Positions 1 through 7,860 of a stretch of 35,693 bases of DNA are shown one piece after another. The stretch's first letter is position 1, and the number at the start of each line of letters is the position of its first letter. The stretch comes from Enterobacteriaceae bacterium (GTDB taxonomy: Bacteria > Pseudomonadota > Gammaproteobacteria > Enterobacterales > Enterobacteriaceae): positions 1-35,693 of the forward strand of contig JAIRVT010000107.1 of the NCBI GenBank assembly GCA_031253755.1, in the 5' to 3' direction. Under the pieces are notes generated by a model that saw nothing but the letters and a program-made list of their open reading frames with translations, was not told the origin of the DNA and made no database searches. The position numbers and the translations under genes were made by a program.

Positions 1-10
1 CCTTGCAAAT

Positions 11-47
11 ATCACTCTATTAGGGTACTGATAGAGTGATTTTTTTT
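11..47 (+). terminator. Intrinsic terminator, or leader hairpin, upstream of thiD
   Basis: A perfect 10-bp inverted repeat (ATCACTCTAT and ATAGAGTGAT) with a 10-nt loop is followed by seven T residues. This is a classic Rho-independent terminator for a gene lying left of the window. The T tract abuts the first base of the thiamine riboswitch. Either thiD has a promoter hidden in this hairpin or its transcript reads through it. Confidence 0.85.
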
Positions 48-120
48 GACTCGGGGCGTTCTTGATTGAACTGAGAAGTACCCGCAATACCTGATCTGGA
101 TAATGCCAGCGTAGGGAAGG
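48..120 (+). promoter_or_regulatory. TPP riboswitch (THI element)
   Basis: The conserved blocks of the thiamine pyrophosphate aptamer occur in order: GACTCGGGG at 48-56, a short GTTC/GAAC P3 helix at 58-72, CTGAGA at 71-76, ACCC at 80-83, and CTGATCTGGATAATGCCAGC at 91-110 followed by GTAGGGAAGG. The element ends nine bases before the thiD start, and the purine run at 114-125 doubles as ribosome-binding site. Control is therefore probably translational, with TPP binding sequestering the Shine-Dalgarno region as in E. coli thiM. P1 could be extended by pairing the upstream T tract (41-47) with AAAAA at 121-125. Confidence 0.95.
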
Positions 121-128
121 AAAAATAC

Positions 129-926
129 ATGGGAATTAATTCATTAACCATTGCAGGAACAGATCCTAGCGGTGGTGCTGGCATTCAAGCCGATTTAAAA
201 ACATTTTCTGCGCTGGGTGTCTATGGAACAACCGTAATAACCGCGCTGGTTGCCCAAAACACCACGGGCGTGCAAAAAGTCTATGATATTGACGCTGGTT
301 TTATTGCGGCTCAACTTGAGTCGGTACTTTCTGATGTCAGGATTGACAGCATTAAAATTGGCATGTTGTCCAATGCGGCCAACGTGCATATTGTCGCAGA
401 AGCGCTTCATCGTTATTCGGTTCCCTATATCGTGTTAGATACCGTGATGCTGGCAAAGAGTGGTGACCCTTTATTATCGCCGGAAGCGGTTGTCGCGATG
501 ACCGAATTATTATTGCCGGCGGTCTCGTTAATTACGCCAAATTTACCGGAAGCCGCAGCGCTATTGAAATGCTCACCTGCTGAGACAGAACAGGAAATGT
601 TGCAGCAGGGAAGTGAATTATTATCTATGGGATGTCAGGCAGTGTTAATGAAAGGCGGGCATCTGGCAGATGGAGAAAGCCCCGACTGGCTGCTGACACC
701 AGAGGGAAAATGGCGTTTTACTTCACCCAGAGTAAATACCCGCCATACACACGGCACCGGCTGCACATTGTCTGCCGCACTTGCCGCGCTGCGCCCGCGT
801 TATGCTGACTGGCAGAGTACGATACCCGTGGCAAAGGCTTATTTGCAGAAGGCGTTGATGCAGGCAGATACGCTGGATGTCGGGAAAGGCATCGGGCCGG
901 TGCATCATTTTCATCAGTGGTGGTAG
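129..926 (+). CDS. thiD: Hydroxymethylpyrimidine kinase / phosphomethylpyrimidine kinase
   Basis: ThiD phosphorylates 4-amino-5-hydroxymethyl-2-methylpyrimidine twice to give HMP-PP, one of the two halves joined to make thiamine phosphate in the cytoplasm. The 265-aa product has the usual ThiD length and ribokinase-like fold signatures: an N-terminal SLTIAGTDPSGGAGIQADLK substrate-binding segment (5-24), TPNLPEA near 136-142, and the HTHGTGC anion-hole and catalytic motif at 206-212. The ATG at 129 follows the purine-rich 3' edge of the TPP riboswitch directly, so the start is well fixed. In E. coli the riboswitch precedes thiM-thiD. Here thiD stands alone behind it and no thiM is visible. 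It is convergent with fbaB. Confidence 0.97.
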   Translation: MGINSLTIAGTDPSGGAGIQADLKTFSALGVYGTTVITALVAQNTTGVQKVYDIDAGFIAAQLESVLSDVRIDSIKIGMLSNAANVHIVAEALHRYSVPYIVLDTVMLAKSGDPLLSPEAVVAMTELLLPAVSLITPNLPEAAALLKCSPAETEQEMLQQGSELLSMGCQAVLMKGGHLADGESPDWLLTPEGKWRFTSPRVNTRHTHGTGCTLSAALAALRPRYADWQSTIPVAKAYLQKALMQADTLDVGKGIGPVHHFHQWW

Positions 927-958
927 CTAAATTTCAATCCGCAATACGGCGCTAAGCC

Positions 959-989
959 TTATATTTCCCCGCACAGCGGGGAAATATAA
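959..989. terminator. Hairpin between convergent thiD and fbaB
   Basis: A perfect 14-bp inverted repeat (TTATATTTCCCCGC and its complement) with a 3-nt ACA loop lies 33 bp after the thiD stop. It lacks a strong T tract on either side. It probably ends transcription or protects 3' ends from both directions, but it is not a textbook intrinsic terminator. Confidence 0.6.
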
Positions 990-1025
990 CACGCATTTTG
1001 AAGCCGGACTGGTCTAAGAAATGTC

Positions 1026-1081
1026 AAATGTATTAAACGAAATGTATTAAACGAAAAGCAGTAAACGAAAAAGATTAAGCG
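1026..1081. repeat. Four-unit 14-bp tandem repeat at the fbaB 3' end
   Basis: Two identical units AAATGTATTAAACG (1026-1039, 1040-1053) are followed by two diverged units, AAAAGCAGTAAACG (1054-1067) and AAAAAGATTAAGCG (1068-1081). The last unit covers the fbaB stop codon (1075-1077). The array may have grown from the end of the gene by slippage, with the most distal copies being youngest. It is non-coding apart from the overlap with the last codons of fbaB. Confidence 0.8.
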
Positions 1082-2124
1082 ATGGTGACTTTCTTATCGA
1101 GATACACATCCTGAACGGAATGGATCAGCGCAACGCCTTCTTTCATTGATTTCTTAAACGCCTTACGACCAAGGATCAACCCCATACCGCCCGCACGTTT
1201 ATTAATCACGGCAGTACGGACAGAATCACTCAGATCGTTAGCGCCGGAAGCACCACCAGAATTAATCAGCCCGGCTCGTCCCATATAACAGTTAGCCAGT
1301 TGATAGCGAACCAAATCGATAGGGTGATCAGTGGTGAGATCCGTGTAAACACGCTTATCCGTGTGTCCGAAACCAATTGTCGTAAATCCGCCATTGGTTT
1401 CTGCCATTTTTTGCTTAACGATATCTGCGCCGATAGTGGCGGCCAAATGGTTTGCCTGACCGGTTAAATCGGCACTGGTATGGTAATCTACGCCATCTTT
1501 CTTGAACGCAGAATTGCGCAAATAAGCCCATAACACCGTGACCATACCGAGTTCATGAGCGCGTTCGAAAGCGGCAGAAATTTCCTCTATCTGGCGGCGG
1601 GATTCCGGTGAGCCATAATAAATCGTCGCACCAACCGCAACCGCGCCCATATTAAAGGCTTGCTCAACACTGGCATACAGCGTTTGGTCATATTGAGCCG
1701 GATAGGTTAATGTTTCATTGTGATTCAGTTTTACCAGAAACGGGATTTTATGCGCATAGCGGCGAGAAACGGACGCCAGAACGCCGTACGTTGAAGCAAC
1801 ACAGTTACAGCCGGCTTCAATGGCTAATTCAACAATATTCTTCGGATCGAAATAGAGTGGGTTAGCGGCGAAAGAAGCACTGGCTGAATGTTCAACGCCC
1901 TGATCTACCGGCAAAATGGAAAGATACCCTGTTCCTGCCAGACGTCCGTGATTAAATAAAGTTTGCATTGAGCGCAATACGGTATTTGGCCGGTTGTTTT
2001 CGATCATCACACGATCAACGAAATCCGGCCCAGGAAGGTGAAGATTTGCCTGCGGAATGGTCGTGCATTGATGTTGCAATAAACTTTCTGCGTCTTTTTC
2101 CAGCAACTTCACAATATCAGTCAT
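1075..2124 (-). CDS. fbaB: Class I fructose-bisphosphate aldolase
   Basis: FbaB reversibly cleaves fructose 1,6-bisphosphate to dihydroxyacetone phosphate and glyceraldehyde 3-phosphate through a lysine Schiff base. It belongs to the DhnA-type class I aldolases, used in E. coli mainly during gluconeogenic growth. The 349-aa product matches E. coli FbaB in length. The Schiff-base lysine is visible as Lys237 in GADIVKQK, with [10 protein letters not shown] near 71-80. The ATG at 2124 is preceded by GGGAGCTCAAC, a reasonable ribosome-binding site. The gene is monocistronic and convergent with thiD. A Cra-like site lies about 110-120 bp upstream of the start. Confidence 0.96.
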   Translation of the reverse strand: MTDIVKLLEKDAESLLQHQCTTIPQANLHLPGPDFVDRVMIENNRPNTVLRSMQTLFNHGRLAGTGYLSILPVDQGVEHSASASFAANPLYFDPKNIVELAIEAGCNCVASTYGVLASVSRRYAHKIPFLVKLNHNETLTYPAQYDQTLYASVEQAFNMGAVAVGATIYYGSPESRRQIEEISAAFERAHELGMVTVLWAYLRNSAFKKDGVDYHTSADLTGQANHLAATIGADIVKQKMAETNGGFTTIGFGHTDKRVYTDLTTDHPIDLVRYQLANCYMGRAGLINSGGASGANDLSDSVRTAVINKRAGGMGLILGRKAFKKSMKEGVALIHSVQDVYLDKKVTIA

Positions 2125-2480
2125 GTTGAGCTCCCAAATTTAACTTACATTCAAATAATAAGCACAAAAGGCGCTACTGATTGTTGGTTATATTTGTGCC
2201 AAGCACAAGGTAAGCAGAAAGAGAAACCGTAGTGGATCGCTTCAGTTATCCCCGTCACCCGTAAAGTTGCTTTTTTGTTGAAAAATCAGTTTCTGAAAAT
2301 TCCTTCAGCGCTTTGAAGAAATATAAATGATAATTATCTGTAATGTTTCTTTTTTACAGTACCGTTCGTAACGGATTGTTGGCGTAATATCCGGCATAAT
2401 AATTCCAGATAATATTAATTAAATTAATGATTTTTTATCAAGGATATGATAGGTAATACGTTGAATTTAAGCAGGTTGAT
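2125..2480. other. Intergenic region with the fbaB promoter; no gene seen
   Basis: About 355 bp of AT-rich sequence with no convincing ORF. On the minus strand TATAAC can be placed as a -10 for fbaB near 2180-2190, next to a short palindrome (TTGTGC, 3-nt loop, GCACAA, 2192-2206). A GATAATTATC palindrome at about 2327-2336 has a Fur-box flavour but is too short to assign. Nothing else is supported. Confidence 0.5.
2233..2246 (-). promoter_or_regulatory. Possible Cra (FruR) operator upstream of fbaB
   Basis: On the minus strand ACTGAAGCGATCCA matches the Cra consensus RSTGAAWCSNTHHW at 13 of 14 positions. Cra controls glycolytic and gluconeogenic genes, which fits an aldolase target. The call is motif-based only. 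No promoter hexamers were placed with confidence relative to it. Confidence 0.35.
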
Positions 2481-2517
2481 AAAAGAAAAGGCTAACCCAA
2501 GGGAGATTGGGTTAGCC
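2481..2517 (-). terminator. CyaR terminator stem
   Basis: On the minus strand GGCTAACCCAA, loop TCTCCC and TTGGGTTAGCC form a perfect 11-bp stem followed by TTTTCTTTT. It forms the 3' end of the CyaR sRNA and can also terminate transcripts leaving trhP. The TCTCCC loop is the same as in E. coli CyaR. Confidence 0.93.
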
Positions 2518-2570
2518 AAGGAGGTGGTTCCTAGTCTTACAATGAAACTTTTTTAGTTCTTCATTTTTCG
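2482..2570 (-). ncRNA. cyaR: CyaR (RyeE) Hfq-dependent small RNA
   Basis: CyaR is a trans-acting, Hfq-binding sRNA that represses targets such as ompX, luxS and nadE in E. coli and is activated by cAMP-CRP. On the minus strand the segment AGGAACCACCTCCTTGGC holds the conserved anti-Shine-Dalgarno seed (CACCTCCTT), followed by a TCTCCCTT-containing terminator as in E. coli. The locus is also the E. coli one, immediately downstream of yegQ on the same strand. Placing +1 from the -10 box gives a length of about 88 nt, against 87 nt in E. coli. Upstream of the seed the 5' part is diverged. No protein-coding ORF covers it. Confidence 0.93.
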
Positions 2571-2576
2571 GAAAGG

Positions 2577-2619
2577 ATGATACGAAAAATAAAATAGCAT
2601 TGATGTGATCTGTTTCTAA
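2577..2619 (-). promoter_or_regulatory. cyaR promoter with class II CRP site
   Basis: The -10 hexamer TATCAT occupies 2582-2577 (minus), putting +1 near 2570. A CRP-like site occupies 2604-2619: plus strand TGTGA, six bases, TCTAA, so one half-site is perfect and the other weak. Its centre lies at about -41.5, the classic class II CRP position. This matches the known CRP dependence of E. coli cyaR. Confidence 0.82.
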
Positions 2620-2643
2620 AAAAACAGAACTATTTCCTTAAAT

Positions 2644-4080
2644 TTATCTTTGCAGGTTTGTACTTACATGCGGCGTTCTGGTATTGCCTTCTTTCAGATT
2701 GCGGATAAGCAGGGCAAATTTCAGCTCGATTTCCTCAGGAACAGGAAAATAAACGATATGTCCATCACCCGGCGCGGTTTCAATTGCCTGACCTTTTTTG
2801 TTTGCCATTGATTCCAGCGTGAAACTGATGTTACCCGATGGCGTCATCAGTTCCAGGCTATCACCCACGAGAAATTTGTTTTTCACAGCGACTTCTGCCA
2901 GACCATTAACCCGGTTTCCCGTAAATTCGCCGACAAACTGCTGTGTTTCTGACACAGAGTGACCATATTCATAAGTCTGGTAAGCGTCATGAGTATGGCG
3001 GCGCAAAAAGCCTTCGGTGTAACCGCGATGCGCTAAGCCTGCCAGCGTACTCATTAAAGTCGGGTCAAACGGTTTGCCTGCAACGGCATCATCGATGGCG
3101 CGGCGATATACCTGAGCGGTACGGGCACAATAATAGAAAGATTTCGTCCGGCCTTCTATTTTTAACGAATGAACGCCCATACGGGTCAGCCGTTCCACAT
3201 GTTCGATCGCCCGCAGATCTTTGGAATTCATGATATAAGTGCCGTGCTCATCTTCAAAGGCGCTCATATATTCGCCGGGACGTTTGGTTTCTTCAATCAT
3301 GAAGACTTTATCTGTCGGCGCACCTTGTCCCAGCGTCGGCTCGACATTTTTAACCGGAATCGGCTCATAAGTATGCACGATATTTCCGGTATCATCTTCC
3401 TTACCTTCCTGCACCTTGTATTCCCAGCGGCAGGCATTGGTACAGGTTCCCTGATTAGGGTCACGTTTGTTGATATAACCGGATAACAGGCATCGCCCGG
3501 AATAAGCCATGCAGAGTGCGCCATGAACGAAAATCTCCAGCTCCATATCAGGCACCTGCTGACGGATTTCGGCAATCTCGTCCAATGAAAGCTCACGGGA
3601 GAGAATGACGCGGGTCAGCCCCATTTGTTTCCAGAATTTCACTGTTGCCCAGTTCACCGCATTTGCCTGTACGGAAAGGTGAATATCGATGTCTGGAAAA
3701 GCTTCACGAACCATCATGATTAAACCGGGATCGGACATGATCAGCGCATCCGGTTTCATTTCAACGACAGGCTGCAAATCACGAATAAACGTTTTCAGCT
3801 TTGCATTATGTGGCGCAATATTGACGACAACGTAAAAACGTTTGCCCAATTCATGGGCTTCTTTAATGCCTTGGGCCAGTGTTTCGTGATCGAATTCATT
3901 ATTTCGCACGCGCAGGCTGTAACGCGGCTGACCGGCATAAATCGCATCTGCGCCATAGGCGAACGCGTAGCGCATGTTTTTCAGGGAGCCAGCGGGAGAC
4001 AGCAGTTCAGGTGTAAACAGTTCGGGAGTAGACAGTTTGGGAATAGATAGTTCTGGAATAGATCGTTCTGGTGTAAACAT
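2644..4080 (-). CDS. trhP: tRNA 5-hydroxyuridine synthesis protein, U32 peptidase family
   Basis: TrhP (formerly YegQ) is needed for prephenate-dependent hydroxylation of U34 in tRNA. The 478-aa product aligns from LLSPAG (res 27-32) onward with E. coli YegQ (453 aa). It keeps the cysteine-rich GALCMAYSGRCLLSG and the CTNACRWEY segment (putative iron-sulfur ligands) and the U32 C-terminal domain. Most of the extra length is an N-terminal array of 5-residue units resembling SIPEL/STPEL (res 2-26), encoded by a 15-bp tandem repeat. The ATG at 4080 has only a weak ribosome-binding site (GAGAAC). An internal start is unlikely, because MFTPE resembles the normal MFKPE start. It is downstream of yegP and upstream of cyaR, as in E. 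coli. Confidence 0.95.
   Translation of the reverse strand: MFTPERSIPELSIPKLSTPELFTPELLSPAGSLKNMRYAFAYGADAIYAGQPRYSLRVRNNEFDHETLAQGIKEAHELGKRFYVVVNIAPHNAKLKTFIRDLQPVVEMKPDALIMSDPGLIMMVREAFPDIDIHLSVQANAVNWATVKFWKQMGLTRVILSRELSLDEIAEIRQQVPDMELEIFVHGALCMAYSGRCLLSGYINKRDPNQGTCTNACRWEYKVQEGKEDDTGNIVHTYEPIPVKNVEPTLGQGAPTDKVFMIEETKRPGEYMSAFEDEHGTYIMNSKDLRAIEHVERLTRMGVHSLKIEGRTKSFYYCARTAQVYRRAIDDAVAGKPFDPTLMSTLAGLAHRGYTEGFLRRHTHDAYQTYEYGHSVSETQQFVGEFTGNRVNGLAEVAVKNKFLVGDSLELMTPSGNISFTLESMANKKGQAIETAPGDGHIVYFPVPEEIELKFALLIRNLKEGNTRTPHVSTNLQR
4003..4077. repeat. 15-bp tandem array in the trhP 5' end (5 units)
   Basis: Five contiguous 15-bp units, plus strand: CAGTTCAGGTGTAAA, CAGTTCGGGAGTAGA, CAGTTTGGGAATAGA, TAGTTCTGGAATAGA, TCGTTCTGGTGTAAA. 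They encode FTPER, SIPEL, SIPKL, STPEL and FTPEL at residues 2-26 of TrhP, where E. coli has a single FKPEL. The unit shares a GATCGTTC-like core with the mdtC and phnW arrays. Confidence 0.95.
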
Positions 4081-4115
4081 ATTAATCGCGTTCTCAGTCT
4101 GAGTTCAGGTCAGAT

Positions 4116-4198
4116 CTTACCCGTCTGGATATCCTTTCTAAGAATAAGGGTAAGATTAAAAGAAGGGAATTTTAGCGCTTATACGGCGGATGGCACAA
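4116..4198 (-). promoter_or_regulatory. trhP promoter and leader hairpin
   Basis: On the minus strand TTGTGC (4198-4193), an 18-bp spacer and TAAAAT (4174-4169) form a plausible sigma-70 promoter. The leader would contain a long-loop hairpin with CTTACCC/GGGTAAG arms (4148-4154 and 4116-4122). The function of the hairpin is unknown. Confidence 0.5.
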
Positions 4199-4261
4199 AT
4201 TTATTGGTCGCTGACAAAGAAACAACGGGCAAGAAGGTGGAGGGAAACAGGTGAGAAGAAA

Positions 4262-4281
4262 CGCGCCGCCAAAGCGGCGCG
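4262..4281 (-). terminator. Terminator after yegP
   Basis: An 8-bp GC stem (CGCGCCGC and GCGGCGCG) with a 4-nt loop lies just downstream of the yegP stop and is followed on the minus strand by TTTCTTCT. It separates the yegP transcript from trhP. Confidence 0.8.
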
Positions 4282-4286
4282 ATTAA

Positions 4287-4631
4287 TTAATTATCTTTGG
4301 TTAAATCCCGGACCTTTTCAGTGCTCCCGACTTTCATGACAGACTGCATACCTTGCTTCACTGCATTTTCATTGCCATAAGATTCACTGATACCAATAAT
4401 CTGGTGATTCCGGGCCTTCAGGACAAAGTAAGTTTTACCGGACTTGTTTTTCCTCACTTCATGGCGGGATTTGTCCGGGGAATTGACTTGTACTGAGTGA
4501 ATACCTTTATTCGCGGCCGCTTTCGTGGTGTACATCTCACTGCTGAGAATGACATCACCGTTGGCCGCGATCAGATGAAAATAAAATTGCCCGTTCTTTG
4601 CTTTCTTAAGATCAAAATGCCCAGTAGCCAT
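4287..4631 (-). CDS. yegP: YegP-like DUF1508 tandem-domain protein
   Basis: Small soluble protein of 114 aa from the ATG at 4631, built of two DUF1508 repeats. The first is roughly residues 4-50 (FDLKKAKNGQFYFHLIAANG). The second is roughly residues 55-100 (EVRKNKSGKTYFVLKARNHQ). Each is followed by the SE-YTTKAAANKGIHSV / SYGNENAVKQGMQSV type helix. E. coli YegP (110 aa) has the same layout and an unknown biochemical role. This start follows AGGAG at 8-nt spacing, whereas an upstream in-frame start would add ten unrelated residues. In E. coli, yegP follows baeR. Here it directly follows mdtC, so mdtD-baeS-baeR are missing. Confidence 0.92.
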   Translation of the reverse strand: MATGHFDLKKAKNGQFYFHLIAANGDVILSSEMYTTKAAANKGIHSVQVNSPDKSRHEVRKNKSGKTYFVLKARNHQIIGISESYGNENAVKQGMQSVMKVGSTEKVRDLTKDN

Positions 4632-4698
4632 AAGAAATTCTCCTGATTGGGTAATTATCAACCTAAGTTTAGCTTAAATTTTGTACAGGTGAATTTTT

Positions 4699-7600
4699 TT
4701 ACTCACGTGTTTTGACTCTTTCCATTCGCTGAAATTTTGCCCTACGGCGCTGGCGCCATTTCTCACGCAGCCGATCAAACGACAGATAGACCGCAGGTGT
4801 GGTATAGAGTGTAAGCAACTGACTCATGACCAGACCGCCAACAATCGTGATCCCCAGCGGATGACGCAGCTCAGCACCGGTGCCATTATTGAGCACCAGA
4901 GGCAGGGCACCGAACAATGCGGCAAGTGTTGTCATCATAATGGGCCGAAATCTTAACAAACTGGCCTGAAATATCGCTTCCCGCGCACTGAGCCGGCCAT
5001 TTCTCTGCGCTTCAAGCGCGAAATCCACCATAATGATGGCATTTTTCTTCACAATACCAATCAGAAGCATAATGCCAATCATGGCAACCAGACTAAATGG
5101 CGTCTTGAATAATTCCAGTGCCAGCAAGGCACCAACACCCGCAGAAGGCAGTGTGGAAAGAATAGTCAGCGGATGCATATAACTTTCATAAAGCACACCC
5201 AGCACCAGATAAACCGTCACAATGGCGGCAAGCAGCACCAATAATTGGGAATCCTGACTTTTCTGGAAGTTTTCAATATCACCGGTGAAAGAGCCGCGAA
5301 CAGAAGACGGCATACCGAGTTCCGTTATTGTGCGCTCGATAACCCGGACAGCATCAGACATCGTATAACCTTCCGCAATATCAAAATTGATGGTCGAAAC
5401 CGCAGAAAGCCCCCGATGCTCGACATCCAGCGGCGCATTTGCCGGGCGCCAGCTGGCAAAGTAAGAGAGGGGAATACGTTTCCCTTCCTTATTAATGACA
5501 AAAAGTTTATCCAGTGCGCTGGGATCTTGGTTATATTCAGGCGCGACTTCCATCACCACTTTATATTGATTCAGCGGTTCATAAATGGTTGAAATTTGTT
5601 GTTGCCCGAAAGCATTACCGAGCAGGCTGTTCGCTTGGGCTACGCTGATGCCCAGACGTGCCATAAGATCGCGATCATAAGTGATGGTCAGTTCGGAACC
5701 TTTATCCTCATCATTGGCATTAATGCCCGTCAGCTGAGGTAATTGCGTCAGCGCTTTTCGGATGATGGGCGTCCACTTGCGCAGTTCATGAGCGTCATCC
5801 GATAACAAATCAAATTGATAACTGGATTTTTCATTCCCACCGCCACCGCCCCCGCCACCGAATCCGAGGTCTTGGATCGGATTCAGATACAATTCTGCTC
5901 CCGGCTCATTAGCGAGTTTTTTCCTGAGTTTCTCCATCACTTTCTGGATGTGGATTTTGCGCTCACTGATTGGCTTTAACGAGATAAACATGATGCCAAC
6001 ACTGATATTATCCCCATCGATAAAACCGGTCACACTTTCAACGGTGGGATCGTCATTAATGACCTGTATGACATGGGTCAGTTTTTTGTGCATCGCCTGA
6101 AATGAAATACTTTGATCAGCAACGATAAAACCCAGCATTTGCCCCGTATCCTGTCTGGGTAAAAACGTTTTCGGAATGCTGATATAAAGCCAGATATTCA
6201 GCACGATAACGCCAAATAACACCAACAACACCCAGCGGGTATGGTTAAGAACCCATGCCAGTGAACGCCCGTAATATTGCTGAATTCTCAGAAAAACTTT
6301 ACCGAAGCCGCGAATTTTCTTCATCGAATGTTCGTGAAAAGATCGCTCGTGAAAAGATCGCTCGTGAGAAGATCGCCCGCGGGAGGATTTCAGCAGATGC
6401 GCGCACATCATCGGGGTTAATGTCAGGGAAACCAGCAGTGAAATACCTATTGCGGTGGTGAGTGTCACGGCAAAATCAAGCAATAGCCTGCCCAGTAACT
6501 CGTCTATCAATACCAGTGGAATAAAAACGGCAACCAGTGAAACGCTCATGGCAAGCACGGTGAACCCGACTTCCCTGACGCCTTTAAGTGCGGCCTGTGC
6601 CGGTTTTAACCCTGACTCCAGATGACGGGAGATATTTTCCAGCACCACAATGGCATCATCGACAACAAATCCGGTGGCAATAGTCAGTGCCATTAAAGAG
6701 AAATTGTTCAGGCTGAAGCCACACAAGTACATGGCAGTAAATGTACCAATCAGCGACACCGGAACCGCAATCGCCGGGATCAGTGTGGCGCGTCCTGAAC
6801 GCAGGAAAAGAAAAACCACCAGAATAACCAGAGCGACAGCCACAACCAATGCCTGTTCTACTTCATGCAGCGAAGTCCGAATCGTCGGGGAGCGATCCAT
6901 CATCACATTCAGTTTAATATTGGCAGGCATCGAGGCTTGCAGGGCAGGCAATTCCGTCCGAATCCGATTAACCGTGGCAATAATATTCGCATTGGATTCC
7001 CGCCGGATGATTAACAAAACTGCGGGTTTAGTGCCGGACATCGCCACGGCTCGGGTATTTTCGACGGAATCTTTCACCGTTGCGACATCTTTTAAACGAA
7101 CCGGCGAGCCATCACGGTAATTGATGATAATATCGCCATAACCGCTCGCTTCCCTGATTTCATCATTCGTTTGTACCTGCCAGTTTTGCTTATCTGCATC
7201 AATATGCCCGGTCGGGCGTCTGGCATTGGCACTGTTAATCACATCGCTGACATCATCCAGTGAAATCCCTTGGTTAAATAGCACGTTCGGGTTCAATTCA
7301 ACGCGGACTGCGGGTAATGAACTCCCTGCTACCGTGACCCGACTGACACCTTCCAGTTGTGAAATTTTCTGACTCAGCTGTGTAGAGGCAATATCGTACA
7401 ACTGCCCTGCACTATAACTATCTGATGTCAGAGTTAAAATCATGATTGGGGAAGAGGAAAGATTCGCCTTATGGTAAGAAGGACGGCTCGGCATTCCTGA
7501 GGGTAACAGGCTTTCTGCGGCATTAATCGCCGCCTGAACATCCCGTGCAGCGCCATTGATATCCCGGTCGAGGTTAAATTTCAGAAAGATAAAAGAAGAG

Positions 7601-7860
7601 CCCAATGAGCTGGTGGAGCTCATCTCTTTCACCCCGGCAATTCTGCCCAGTGATCGCTCTAACGGAGTCGTGACGGAAGAGGCCATCGTTTCCGGTGATG
7701 CACCGGGCAAAGAAGCGGTCACCGTAATCACCGGAAAATCAACCTGCGGCAGCGGTGATACCGGCAGTAAGGTAAAACTGAGCGCCCCTAACAGGGTAAT
7801 CGCCACGCTTAACAGTGTCGATGCGACCGGTCGCTGAATGAATAGGGCGAAAAATTTCAC
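4699..7860 (-). CDS. mdtC: RND multidrug efflux permease subunit MdtC
   Basis: MdtC is an inner-membrane proton/drug antiporter that assembles with MdtB into a heterotrimer, coupled by MdtA to TolC. It exports bile salts, novobiocin and deoxycholate in E. coli. The 1053-aa product has the RND layout: TM1 at the N-terminus, two large periplasmic loops, and [16 protein letters not shown] with the Asp pair of the proton relay in TM4. It is about 28 aa longer than E. coli MdtC. Two inserts are obvious: a histidine/arginine-rich repeat [17 protein letters not shown] (around res 492-512, cytoplasmic side between the two halves) from a 15-bp array, and an eight-glycine run in the second periplasmic loop. 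The start overlaps the mdtB stop by 4 bp, so translation is coupled. Confidence 0.96.
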   Translation of the reverse strand: MKFFALFIQRPVASTLLSVAITLLGALSFTLLPVSPLPQVDFPVITVTASLPGASPETMASSVTTPLERSLGRIAGVKEMSSTSSLGSSFIFLKFNLDRDINGAARDVQAAINAAESLLPSGMPSRPSYHKANLSSSPIMILTLTSDSYSAGQLYDIASTQLSQKISQLEGVSRVTVAGSSLPAVRVELNPNVLFNQGISLDDVSDVINSANARRPTGHIDADKQNWQVQTNDEIREASGYGDIIINYRDGSPVRLKDVATVKDSVENTRAVAMSGTKPAVLLIIRRESNANIIATVNRIRTELPALQASMPANIKLNVMMDRSPTIRTSLHEVEQALVVAVALVILVVFLFLRSGRATLIPAIAVPVSLIGTFTAMYLCGFSLNNFSLMALTIATGFVVDDAIVVLENISRHLESGLKPAQAALKGVREVGFTVLAMSVSLVAVFIPLVLIDELLGRLLLDFAVTLTTAIGISLLVSLTLTPMMCAHLLKSSRGRSSHERSFHERSFHEHSMKKIRGFGKVFLRIQQYYGRSLAWVLNHTRWVLLVLFGVIVLNIWLYISIPKTFLPRQDTGQMLGFIVADQSISFQAMHKKLTHVIQVINDDPTVESVTGFIDGDNISVGIMFISLKPISERKIHIQKVMEKLRKKLANEPGAELYLNPIQDLGFGGGGGGGGNEKSSYQFDLLSDDAHELRKWTPIIRKALTQLPQLTGINANDEDKGSELTITYDRDLMARLGISVAQANSLLGNAFGQQQISTIYEPLNQYKVVMEVAPEYNQDPSALDKLFVINKEGKRIPLSYFASWRPANAPLDVEHRGLSAVSTINFDIAEGYTMSDAVRVIERTITELGMPSSVRGSFTGDIENFQKSQDSQLLVLLAAIVTVYLVLGVLYESYMHPLTILSTLPSAGVGALLALELFKTPFSLVAMIGIMLLIGIVKKNAIIMVDFALEAQRNGRLSAREAIFQASLLRFRPIMMTTLAALFGALPLVLNNGTGAELRHPLGITIVGGLVMSQLLTLYTTPAVYLSFDRLREKWRQRRRAKFQRMERVKTRE
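6326..6385. repeat. 15-bp tandem array inside mdtC (4 units)
   Basis: Plus-strand units GAATGTTCGTGAAAA, GATCGCTCGTGAAAA, GATCGCTCGTGAGAA and GATCGCCCGCGGGAG are contiguous. They encode serine/histidine/glutamate/arginine pentapeptides (SFHER type) in a loop that is shorter in E. coli MdtC. Units 2-4 each carry a GATC at 6341, 6356 and 6371, exactly 15 bp apart. Confidence 0.95.

Noticed and set aside
2327-2336. GATAATTATC palindrome as a Fur box
   Set aside because: Only the core matches the 19-bp consensus, and fbaB is not a typical Fur target.
2943-3486. Plus-strand ORFs opposite trhP
   Set aside because: Antisense shadows of a well-conserved coding gene, with no homology and no ribosome-binding sites.
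5837-5866. Trinucleotide glycine run in mdtC as a separate mobile or repeat feature
   Set aside because: A simple GGN codon run within a variable RND loop. Noted under mdtC rather than called separately.
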